Positions 1 through 9,070 of a DNA stretch of 64,000 nucleotides are shown one piece after another. The stretch covers positions 26,370,723 through 26,434,722 of the forward strand of contig CM039119.1 of NCBI GenBank assembly GCA_022036555.1. The letters run 5' to 3'. The first letter of the stretch is position 1; each line of letters opens with the position of its first letter. The notes under the pieces are model-generated. The model saw only the letters and a list, made by a program, of their open reading frames with translations, was not told the DNA's origin and made no database searches. A program made the position numbers and the translations under genes. This stretch comes from Microstegium vimineum (taxonomy: Eukaryota > Streptophyta > Magnoliopsida > Poales > Poaceae).

Positions 1-689
1 TTCCCCTCTTCTTTATTGACACTGTTTGCAAAGACCAAGGAAGCACATTTCCCCCTTAGGGTTTGCCCTAACCCTAGGGTTGATTCCGACGCGTTCGTCC
101 TCGACCGAACTCTTTTTGTCGTCGTCGACTCCGCCGCTTCGCTTCTAGGGTATGGTCCTCATCTTCGATATCGCGCTTTGTCGAGTCGAGATAGTCATGT
201 CCTAGATTATTCCTTGAAAATCCCTTTAGCCTAGTCATTTCAATTCACTAATTCTAAATGTCAATTGCATTTCTTCAGTTGGCATTACAACCCTTTGGAG
301 TGTGGTTTGGAACTTAAATTGCTCTGATTAGCCGCGCTTTCTTACCTCAGGTATCATGTCAGCTTTTCATTCTATCACTTATCTAGATGCTTGCTTCTAT
401 ACGGATACTTATCTCTAGATTTTATATATGCTTATATATACCCTGTCTATTCTATCTAGCAGCAGTCAGTGGCAGTTTAAACTCGAGGCAAAGCTCGCGA
501 GTATGGATTGAGGCAAAGCCTCAGAAGGTTCAGTCCAGTGGCTTGCAGGCCCCTCTGTCAGTTGATACTTGTAGCGATCAGTGATTCTTGTAGCAGTGAC
601 CTTTCAGTGGTTCTTGTGGCAGTGACCTGTCAGTGTGTTCTTGTCAGTGGCTTGCTTTTAGTTGACAGTGACACTTTGTTTGATCCAGT

Positions 690-1099
690 ATGACTCGCAG
701 TAGTCGTGCTCGCGCAGCTGGGTCAGGTGATGATACTCTGCCTCCTCCACATCCTTCCAGCGATAAGGGTAAGAAGCCAGTGGTTGAAAAGGCAAAGAAA
801 AAGAAGCGCAAGCTCACAGAGGCTGAGAAAGCCGAAGCAGTGGCCATGCAGCAGACCGCGCAAAGCGAGGCGGTCGCCGAGGCACAGTGAGACTTGGCAC
901 CCCTCCGCGGGATCTTCCTTCTACTCCTCCAGTTGGGTCGCATACCGAGGATACTCCAGAGGAGCCAGAGCTTGTCACTGAAGCTCTGGGTACACCGTTG
1001 GCACCACGCTCCTGGGGCGTTCCACTCGCTCCCAGTCAGCTCAGTCACCTCAGTCAGCAGCTCCCACAGCAGCTTCAGCTTCAGTTCACCTCGATCTGA
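690..1099 (+). pseudogene. N-terminal part of the element's ORF, frame-broken
   Basis: An ATG at 690 opens 66 codons of basic, low-complexity protein (KKKKRK run, then Ala/Glu-rich) that stop at 888-890. A second frame (887-1099) continues a Pro/Ser/Gln-rich text up to the next block. Together they look like the disordered N-terminus of the protein at 1120-2517, split by a frameshift. No domain is recognised. The lysine-rich run could act as a nuclear localisation signal, which is inference. Confidence 0.45.
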
Positions 1100-1119
1100 G
1101 AAATCTTACAGCTAAGCAG

Positions 1120-2517
1120 GTGAAGAAGCTACGATTTGTCGCTTTAGAGAAGTGGTGCCCAGATCAGCGTGACCCCCGAGCCTCACCAGGTTGGCACACA
1201 CCTCTCATGGAGGATTTCTATAGAGCAGCTCAGCTTACCAGCATTCAGATTCGACCGCACAGGGTTTGCTCCTTAGAGAGCATAGTTGAGCTAGCTGGTG
1301 AGGAGATCAGACCATTTCTTACTTACCTTCCGGGACTCGCCGATTTACTTGGGCGTTCCAAAAACTACATAGAGAGATGGGTCAGAGAGTTCTATGCCTC
1401 AGTATGGGTGGATCCAGAACACAAGTTTGTGCAGTATACTTTCAGAGGCGAGCGATACAGGCTATACTTGACTAGACTCAGAGAGATCTTTCGCCTCCGT
1501 CAGCAAGGTGGCGAGCTCGATTTACATTATGAGTGCTACAGAGGAGCTTCCGTGCCTCGCAAAGCTCGAGGTGGACGTACACTGTCAGTGCAGGAGGTGG
1601 CTCCTCTCTTCAAGCCACCTTTCTCAGAGGGCTCTAGACGTAGCCCAGCAGAGCTCAGACCCACCGTTCACAGGTTGAACGAGGTCCTCCGTCGTACTTT
1701 GCTTCCTCGCACAGGTTACAAGGAAGGACTGACAAATATGCAGCAGCTACTCCTTCAGGCCCTAGTATCTCAGACACCGTTCGACGTCGCAGACTTTCTT
1801 GTGTCAGACGTGATAGCAGATGGTATGAGGGCACGTCGACAGTTTCCCTATGCTCATTAGATTTCATCGATCATAGCTATTGAGCTTGAGGGAGCGAACC
1901 CTGGACTCCGCGCCCTGCTAGACCAGTCACCGACTTCTTTCCCGGCCTACAGAGTCCTTGGTTCGTTTGACAGCCGGTTTGGAAACCGGGTCCTTCGTCT
2001 TGTCAGAGAGAGGACTGCTCCAGCTGACAGAGCTGAGGTTGATGCTCAGGATGAGGCTATACGCAGTGTTGAGCAGCAGGAGCTCCATGGTCTAGACACT
2101 GGAGCTGATGTGACTCCTGAGGACACTACTTTAGATAGCTCAGATGCCGACTTCCAGCCAGTTCCGACTATGCCCCCACGGGCTCACGACACTGAGGTTG
2201 GCGGCTCTGCCTCTGCCATCGAGACCATGATGTTGAAGCTTCTTAACCGAATGAATGAGCAGCAGAGTTCCTTGGTCACTGCAGTTAGACAAGTACAACA
2301 GCGACAGGATGAGGTGCAACGACAGTCTGAGGAGCGTCACTTCGAGATGCAGCGACAGATGCTAGCTATGCAGCTTGAGTCACAGCGCCTACAGTTACAG
2401 TCTCAGCAGCTGCAGCAACAGAACATGGCCTTTATGGCCCATATGATGAAGTGGACTGGCGCTCCTCCTCTTGAGTTTCCTGCAACTCCTCAGATACAGA
2501 TGATGAGCACCTCATAG
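1120..2517 (+). pseudogene. Retrotransposon ORF resembling the 'putative plant transposon protein' domain, with coiled coil
   Basis: One frame is open from 1120 to 2517 except for a TAG at 1858-1860 (about residue 247). Before the stop there is a globular alpha/beta-looking stretch containing REFYASVWVDP and, about 15 residues on, FRGERYRLYLTRLREIF. The order (RxFYA, then RG, then a helix ending in a hydrophobic pair) resembles the plant domain annotated as Transposase_32 / putative plant transposon protein. After the stop the frame runs through an acidic linker into a strongly helical Gln/Arg/Glu-rich coiled coil (about 2220-2440) and stops again with TAG at 2515-2517. A coiled coil in a structural Gag-like role is plausible. 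Catalytic function is not supported. The element has no pol, so the product probably depended on enzymes in trans. Confidence 0.55.
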
Positions 2518-2693
2518 CCCTCTCAGTTAGTTGGGCAGATAGGAGGCCCACAGTTTTCAGTTGGCCCATCAGTTGGCCCTTCAGTGGCCCCTATGAGCTC
2601 CGCCGGTCAGACAGTCACTCCCACCCCAGCCGTACAGTCTAGTGGACTTCAGGGTTCCGGATTGACCACCCGTTCCAGTCACCGGCGACTCAG

Positions 2694-3314
2694 ATGACAC
2701 AGTGGTTGGACACCTTTGGCCCCACTCAGCAGTTCACCCCTCTCACTACTGGTTTCACGCTGCTTACTGCTACGATGGGTGCTACTGCTAGAGACCTATC
2801 TGCGTCGTTCAGCGACATTACCGGGCAGCCGTCCCCCACTGGTCCTCAGATAGCAGCGGAGGTTGAGGCCGAGCTTGTTGCACCGACAGCTGATCAGCAC
2901 CGTTCCTCAGTAGCTTCCTCAGAGGCTACACACGACAGTCGCGCTCCAGCCGTGTCTACTCCACCTACATCTGCAGTTGCTACCGATGCTACAGTTGTCA
3001 CCTCCACTCCAGTACAGCCTCCGCAGTCTCCGGTTCTTCAGACTCCAGTCGAGTCCGTGCATGAGGCACAACCGGCCACCGCCGCTCCTGAGGCTTCCAC
3101 AGAGACACTGGCACCGGTTCCTGATCCTACTACTACTCCAGCTACTGCTCCAGAGTCTTCGACCGCAGCAGGCCTGTCAGCTACCGACCCCCAGACTACT
3201 TCACTACCAGCGTCAGACACTCAGGGGGAGGACTCCGATGATGAGACATATCTGGCAGCTTTCAGGGTGCTCGACCGCTCCACGGCTGCTTCCACTCCGC
3301 CTCCAGACGTCTAG
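2694..3314 (+). pseudogene. Low-complexity C-terminal part of the same element ORF
   Basis: A 206-codon frame rich in Pro, Thr, Ser, Ala and Val follows in another frame from the coiled-coil block. It ends with an acidic EDSDDET patch and a stop at 3312-3314, about 450 bp before the polypurine tract. It probably belonged to one protein with the preceding blocks before frameshifts. The tail reads as disordered and no domain is recognised. Confidence 0.4.
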
Positions 3315-3767
3315 TTTTGGTGTTTCGACGCCAAAGGGGGAGAGGGAGAGTCGAGTAGATGGGCTAGCTTCAGGGGGAGCTAGTAGGACTCGTTCTTTTG
3401 ATGTGTATAAACTCTATTGCATCATGCTTCACGTTTACTGTCTTTATGTATTGTATGATATGTGTGATGGTTGAGACTTGATGGTTGTGTGACATGTGTG
3501 GTCTTTCTTCTATATATATCGTGTCACTTGGTTATGCTATATTGCTTCCGCGCTAATCTCTGATCTTTTGGCTATAGCATATCCTTTATGAAATCAAGTA
3601 CTATGCTCAATTCATATCTATTGTGCGTGTCATGGCTTGAATGGTTAGGCATGTACTTGTCTTTCTAATCACTAACCCATGCCTATCTCATGTCAAGTCA
3701 TATTTTTTTCTCTTATCAAAATTCACTCATTATTCTCTACTCGAGCTTGTATTGTCGTCAATCACCT

Positions 3768-3779
3768 AAAAGGGGGAGA
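3768..3779 (+). other. Polypurine tract of the first copia-type element
   Basis: AAAAGGGGGAGA sits directly before the TGAAGAATCA start of the 3' LTR. Purine tracts of this form prime plus-strand synthesis in SIRE-like copia elements. Its position fixes the LTR start at 3781 and the element's orientation as plus. Confidence 0.8.
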
Positions 3780-3780
3780 T

Positions 3781-5466
3781 TGAAGAATCATGGACCCTTG
3801 TGTTTAGGCGATTAACGACAATACTAGATCACTATGACTAACGTGTGTTTTGCAGAGGCAAAGTTGTTTATGTTAGGTCATTAGTGATGCAATTTGAATG
3901 GGCTTAATGGATATTCATGCCCCCAAGATGGAAATCGTTTCGGTTGCAAAGGATGATGATACAAGTAGAAGACTAGGCTAGTTCTTAGTGCCATAAGGAT
4001 GAGAAGGGCACTAAGTATAGCTAGGGCTTTTGTTTTTCCTTTGACCGTACTATAAAGGGGGGTATGAGATTAGTAGCTTGACCTAGGAGAGTTTAGGAGA
4101 GTGGGTATATGCACACTTGTCACAACTTGTCCTAGAGACCTTGCTTTCAGCCCTTGATAAACCCTAGAAATGGTAGGAGCAAAATCCCTTGAGAAATCTC
4201 AGCGAAAACAGTTGAAATAGGGGGAGAAAGAGGCTCCGGACCACTCTACCTAGTAGGCGTCGGACCATAGGAGAGTGGTCCGACGGTCCCTGACTTAGGC
4301 AAAATCTCAACTCGAGGAGCTCCGGACCACCTGTCTGGAAAGCGTCGGACCATAGGAGAGTGGTCCGGTGGCTTGGTTCAGAGAGAGAGAAGGCTCCGGA
4401 CTAGTCCGACGGCTAGTCCGACGCCTCAAGACAAGAGGTTGAGTTCATGCAGAGAGCTCCCTGGCTCCGGACCAGAGCGTCGGACCAGGGCACCGGACCA
4501 AGGAGAGTGGTTCGGTGGTTCGTAAAAGAGAGGAAGTTTTTCACTCAGAGAGCACCGAGGCTCCGGACCAGTGCGTCGGACCAGTGCGTCGGACCAAGCA
4601 GAGTAGTCCGACGGTGCCTGAGTTTGAATCCAGAGTGAGCTCCGGACCAGTGTGCATGGTCTGGTGGTATGAGCTCCGGACTAGTCCGGTGGCTTCGCAG
4701 AGAGAAGAAAAAGTAAAAAAACGGCTAGTTTTGGAGGTGGGGACTATTTATAGTTGCCCCCTTCGTCCTTAGAGGCACTCTTGGCCTTTGTTTCAGCTGG
4801 TGACACCTTGAGAAATCCTTTGGAGAGTCAAGAGGCTAGTCAGGGAGAGATTAGAGAGAGTTCATCTTGTTCTTCCCTCCTAGAGTGATTAGGAGTGACT
4901 TGTGTGCATCCATCCACCTTCCTAGCCTTGAGTTGGTCAAGTGAAGGTCTTGTGCTTGTTACTCTTGGTGTTCGACAGCACCTAGACGGTTTGGTGGTGT
5001 TCGGAGGAAGTGACCGTCGAAAGATTGTTGGCGGCTCTTCTCCAAGCTTCTGTGATCGGTTGTGTGGCGATTCACCGAGCCGGAGTGGCGAAGAATCAGA
5101 CCGTAGAGAGCACTCTACCCTTGTGCGGGTAGAGGGGGAGCAATACCTTGCGAGGTGCTCCAACGAGGACTAGGGGGGGTGTCGACACCTCGATACCTCG
5201 GGAAAAAATTGTTGCGTCACTGAGAATTTCTTTTTCCCTAGCTCTTTACATTTCCGCATTACTTTTCGTCTTGTTTTTACATTACCTACTAGAATTGCTT
5301 AGGTCGCTTTTAATTCCCATGAACCGCTACCGCTTTCTAGCTAAGGACACACGGATCGTAGGCACTAGGGGGTGATTGGCATTTGATAGGTTTTGATATT
5401 TGCTTTAGAAATTTAAAACAAGCCCAATTCACCCCCCCCCCCCTCGTGGGCATCTTGATCCTTTCA
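3781..5466 (+). repeat. 3' LTR of the first copia-type element (1686 bp)
   Basis: The LTR begins TGAAGA after the purine tract and ends CTTTCA, giving short inverted termini. A TATA-like TATAAAG lies at 4051 and a second TATTTATAG at about 4743. A C-tract followed by a T-rich end (5430-5466) is typical of this LTR class. Positions 4230-4690 hold a set of CGGACC / GGTCCG inverted repeats, listed separately. The copy to its left is outside the window, so LTR divergence and target duplication cannot be checked. Confidence 0.75.
4230..4690 (+). repeat. Array of CGGACC-type inverted repeats inside the LTR
   Basis: About a dozen copies of CCGGACCA, GTCGGACCA or TGGTCCG occur here. Several are paired as inverted repeats with an 8- or 7-base loop: GTCGGACCA at 4259-4267 with TGGTCCGAC at 4276-4284; CGGACCA at 4346-4352 with TGGTCCG at 4361-4367; ACCGGACCA at 4492-4500 with TGGTTCGGT at 4508-4516 (one mismatch). 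Each could fold as a hairpin in DNA or RNA, or act as paired protein-binding half-sites. No function can be assigned from the sequence. Confidence 0.75.
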
Positions 5467-6160
5467 CAACCCTAGCCTGCCAACAACAATATATAAAGGC
5501 CCCTCAAAGAGCTTGTTACACCCCTTCATTAGGTTTTTTGTGTGTTGATCGGACTACCATCCGATTGAGCAGTCTCTGGTCACTAGATGTGACCACATGC
5601 CCATCATGTTTGACCTCGGTCATTGATCATCAACAACTATCTTATGTTGCATATAGATTTATGTTGCACCGACGAGCCTGCTCGAGGGACCGAACGCACT
5701 AACCCCTAGTGTTCGATCGTTTCTAGATACAAGAGAGCCAAATTAGTGATTGGGTGCATCTAGTCCATGGTGACCGGACTTTGACCAACGTCCGGTCGAC
5801 TTCTCCCTTAGCTCAATTTGCCACATTACACTGACCCGACGCGTGAACAGTGCACCAGACACATCCGATCGATCACTGCTCATACAGTTCGATCGATCAC
5901 TGCTCATAGAGTTCGATCAATATCTAGAGAAGTTTCAGAGGCGTCATATGGTGACCAGACATGTTCGGTTAGCACTGACTAGACTCACCTAGTGTCTGGG
6001 TCCACACTGTATGAATTGCCTGCAGAAGGACCAACGTCCGGTCACAGTGAACCCTAAAACATCTCCAAACTCTTCACCCTTACTCCCAAGTGCTAGATAC
6101 AATGTATATCATCTTTGTGTATGTGTGAATATTGTCTTTTTCAAGAGTGTTAGCTATGAT
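5467..6160. repeat. Decayed LTR-like remnant with CCGGAC motifs
   Basis: No ORF of note. The stretch contains GACCGGAC (5772-5779) facing GTCCGGTC (5790-5797), repeated GTCCGG/GTTCGATC motifs, and a near-duplicate of about 30 bp at 5863-5910. The motif style matches the copia LTRs elsewhere in the window, so this is probably the remains of another LTR. No termini were found. Confidence 0.35.
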
Positions 6161-6302
6161 TAGTTATTTGCTAAAAAAAAGGAGGTAGTCACAATCCGTC
6201 CTTGCGTGACCGTTAAGCGAAGCCGGAAAAATCACAATTCCTAGCTCCTTCCCGGTGCAAAAGGCTCCTTCCCACAGCAAAAGACTCTTTCCCAGTACAT
6301 AA

Positions 6303-6495
6303 GGGCAGTCACAATGCAAGACTATTATAAAGTCCAAGACTATTATTATCACTTATTTATGGTATTTTGCTGATGTGACAGTGTATTTATTAAAGAGAGA
6401 TGGTGAAAAAACAAGACTCTAAGTCTTATTTAGATTCCGAGTTCATAATATTCGAGGTAATAAATAGATTTAAACTCTATAATAGAGTCCTAATG
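6303..6495. mobile_element. Possible MITE remnant
   Basis: GGGCAGTCACAATGC after TAA (6300-6302) looks like a terminal inverted repeat of a PIF/Harbinger-type MITE. An internal GACTATTATAAAGTCC is mirrored by CTCTATAATAGAGTCC followed by TAA near 6494. The outermost 18 bases of the right terminus are missing, so the element is truncated or misassigned. The preceding 120 bp hold short CTCCTTCCC / GCAAAAG repeats. Confidence 0.3.
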
Positions 6496-7204
6496 GCTCC
6501 GGCTCCTCCATCGGCACCTGCGATGAACCTGTTCCTGCCTCAATTCTCCACGTTTTGCATTTGTCTGATTTTCTTTTCAGAGTCAAGGGATGACGTCGCT
6601 AGTGAAATGCTCAGATAAGCCAAAACGATCCTGGACGCCGTAACAGTGACCATTTCTATTCTTTTTTAGTTAGCGAACAAAAAAAATCATATTTGCTGTT
6701 AGCTCAAATAACTATGTTTCAACTGCAATGAACGTGGTAAACATAACTTATGTTGCAAATGATATGCCCCTTTTAGTCGATATAATACCACTTCCTAATA
6801 TTCCATGAAAAAGGCCCTGCCGTGCAAAAACAAACGGAAAACCTTCCAGAGGTAGTACTTAGTTGCTGAGTTCAGACGAGAACAGCTGCAGCCTCCGGGC
6901 AAGCGACCATTGATCTTAACACGATGCTAGCAAATGTACGCCGATCATACCCCATAGGAAACTATTATGATCACTGGCCTCTCTTCAGTGTTCAGTCCAA
7001 AGAGAGGCAAATTAAAACGATACAGTTCGAACACATTCCAACCCTGAATCTGGGAGAGCTAAAAGGGGAGCTACAGTTCATTTCTTATGTATGGTACAAA
7101 GGAGCAGTACCATCTTTGATAATCCACATTAGGGTCAGGGTCCAAAAAGATTATAATGGTAATTGTAAACTACAGAAATCATGAAAAGGGAGGCTTTTCT
7201 AAGC
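6496..7204. other. 3' flank of CNOT10, no feature recognised
   Basis: No coding region, RNA gene or transposon end is recognised. The 200-300 bp next to 7205 should contain the 3' UTR of the minus-strand CNOT10 gene. I could not pick out a canonical AATAAA signal close to the stop codon on the minus strand. Confidence 0.4.
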
Positions 7205-9070
7205 TCAGCTGCTGGCTGCTATGCTACCGGGTCTAAATCTCACATTCCTACACTGTCTCAACTTCCCAACAGCCTCCTGGGACTTCCCTTGCAATAGGTC
7301 TATGTAAACTGATGCTAGCACTGCCCGGGGGTTGTTGGGCAACATCGCCAGGCCACGACTCATCATGTAGCTGGCCTGCTCAACATCTCCCTGCATTACA
7401 GCAGTCATGCCAAGGTCAATATACAGAACACCACGGGCCTCCTCAGGCCTGAGGCTCTGTGAGTGCTCAGATTCTTCTGTGGCTAGTTTTGTCACTGAAG
7501 GAGCAACCGAGTCTTCACCATCACTGTCTCTCTCAACCAAGGCCTTTTCAGAGTTCTCCACATTATATGGCAACTCAATATCATTGCCATCTCTTATATA
7601 AACTGATAGCTTCTCAGCAGCATCCTTTGGTCTGTTCAAAGTACACAGAGCTTCAGCTGCGTATACATGGCTGAGGAATACATACATCCTGGAACAGTCT
7701 GTGAGCTGCAGTACTGACTTTGCATAAGACAAAGCTTTCAAGGGATTCTCAAGACACAATTCAACAAACGCCAAGTTCCCCAGGATGGCCTGTCTGATTT
7801 TGAGGTTCTCCTTTCTACATATCTCATCATACAAAGCAAGAGAACTCTGCAAGGTAGCATTGAAGCTCATTCCTTTCTGTTCTCCGTTTACATTAGCTAG
7901 AGTTGTGCCAGGTGATTTAGAATCTGTACTTGTAGTGCTCTTCTGACCTGAGCTTTTATATCCTTGTACTGCTCCTTGGATGCAATCCTCTGTATTAGAT
8001 GTGATTACCGAATTTTCCTGCTCAGTAGCATCCAATAATAGCAGCGCATTGAGTAGACACTGTCTAGCAAATCCAAGTGAAACCAAATTTTTATGGTCGC
8101 CTGAAGTCACACCTGCAGAATCCAAATTATTTCTCAACTTCACAGGGTTGACAATCAACTGCCGCCATTGTCCTGACCCCACAACATTGACTTCAATCTC
8201 GTCGTTGCATGAAGAAGCACCGTTTGCACACAGGAGACCCATTTCTAGAGCTAGCAGGCTACACTCCGAAAAACGGAGCCAGAAAAGGGGTCGCTTGTAG
8301 AAGAGCGGCATGGCCTCACGAAAGCAAGCAGCTGCTAACAAAGGCTTCCCACACATCAAATGTTGGATACCACAGTTGTATGAAATAAGGCAAGACTTGT
8401 CTTGTGATAATGCAGAAAGCTTCATTGGTTTCTCTGAACGAAGTGATAAGCTGTATCTTAGTGCTTTGCTAAAGCACCATATAGAGGTGTGATATGATCT
8501 CTGTTGGTGGAGTATACATCCCAGGTTGTTGTAGAAAATGGCTAGCATTACTGGTTCAGTCCGATTATTTGGTGTGCTTAATAGCTTCACAGCCTTCCTA
8601 TAATTACCCCGGGCATACTCCAGCTGAGATTTCAAGAGAAGCTCTGTAGACGAATCCCTACCACGTGCCATGTTCATTAGTACTTTGAGTTCTCGTTTCG
8701 CAACCTTAAGGTTCCTAGTGAGCAGTAGAAGCCGGACCTTGTAAATCTGAAGTCTAACTTTCAAATCAGCAGCAGTAGCAGCGAGATCAGCAGATGCCCT
8801 TGAGAAATCATTCAAGATACGCCTGCCCAAATTCTGATGTCCATCAAAAGTAGAGTACAGAGATTCAAATTCTATTTGATCATCTGGGAACATTCCCGCT
8901 GAAAGGTTCTCGTATCCTCCAGCATAAGTATTTGAATCAGAATCTGGAGGTGTGTTAATTTTGGCCAGAGGCTTCGGTTGAGCTAATTGCTGCTGAGCTA
9001 TGCTTAAATTTTCATTCAGGTTCATTGTGTTAGCTACTCCAAATGACCTTTCCAAGTACTGTATTATATC
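7205..9070 (-). CDS. CNOT10: CNOT10 terminal exon 6 (621 codons)
   Basis: Acceptor GTTTACAG before 9070; stop TGA at 7207-7205. The exon is uninterrupted for 1866 nt and encodes most of the protein. It has an N-terminal linker, basic helices (LKVRLQIYKVRLLLL), TPR helices around YNNLGCILHQQ and CFREAMPLFYKRPLFWLRF, a Ser/Thr-rich low-complexity stretch (about 7890-7990), and C-terminal TPR helices ending near CRNVRF. No internal stop or frameshift is present, in contrast to exon 3. A single long terminal exon here is noteworthy because the upstream half of the gene is split into short exons. Confidence 0.92.
   Translation of the reverse strand, partial: DIIQYLERSFGVANTMNLNENLSIAQQQLAQPKPLAKINTPPDSDSNTYAGGYENLSAGMFPDDQIEFESLYSTFDGHQNLGRRILNDFSRASADLAATAADLKVRLQIYKVRLLLLTRNLKVAKRELKVLMNMARGRDSSTELLLKSQLEYARGNYRKAVKLLSTPNNRTEPVMLAIFYNNLGCILHQQRSYHTSIWCFSKALRYSLSLRSEKPMKLSALSQDKSCLISYNCGIQHLMCGKPLLAAACFREAMPLFYKRPLFWLRFSECSLLALEMGLLCANGASSCNDEIEVNVVGSGQWRQLIVNPVKLRNNLDSAGVTSGDHKNLVSLGFARQCLLNALLLLDATEQENSVITSNTEDCIQGAVQGYKSSGQKSTTSTDSKSPGTTLANVNGEQKGMSFNATLQSSLALYDEICRKENLKIRQAILGNLAFVELCLENPLKALSYAKSVLQLTDCSRMYVFLSHVYAAEALCTLNRPKDAAEKLSVYIRDGNDIELPYNVENSEKALVERDSDGEDSVAPSVTKLATEESEHSQSLRPEEARGVLYIDLGMTAVMQGDVEQASYMMSRGLAMLPNNPRAVLASVYIDLLQGKSQEAVGKLRQCRNVRFRPGSIAASS

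Larger units (their letters stand above)
1..5466 (+). mobile_element. Non-autonomous Ty1/copia-type LTR retrotransposon, 3' part
   Basis: The 5' LTR lies outside the window. What is seen is a leader (1-689), a broken ORF series (690-3314), a 3' untranslated stretch (3315-3767), a polypurine tract and a 3' LTR that starts TGAAGAATCA and ends CTTTCA. No protease, integrase, reverse transcriptase or RNase H motif occurs in any frame, so the copy cannot supply its own enzymes. The LTR ends and the purine tract directly before the LTR match the SIRE-like copia lineage of grasses. That assignment is inference from termini only. The leader 1-689 has no long ORF that I recognise. Confidence 0.8.
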
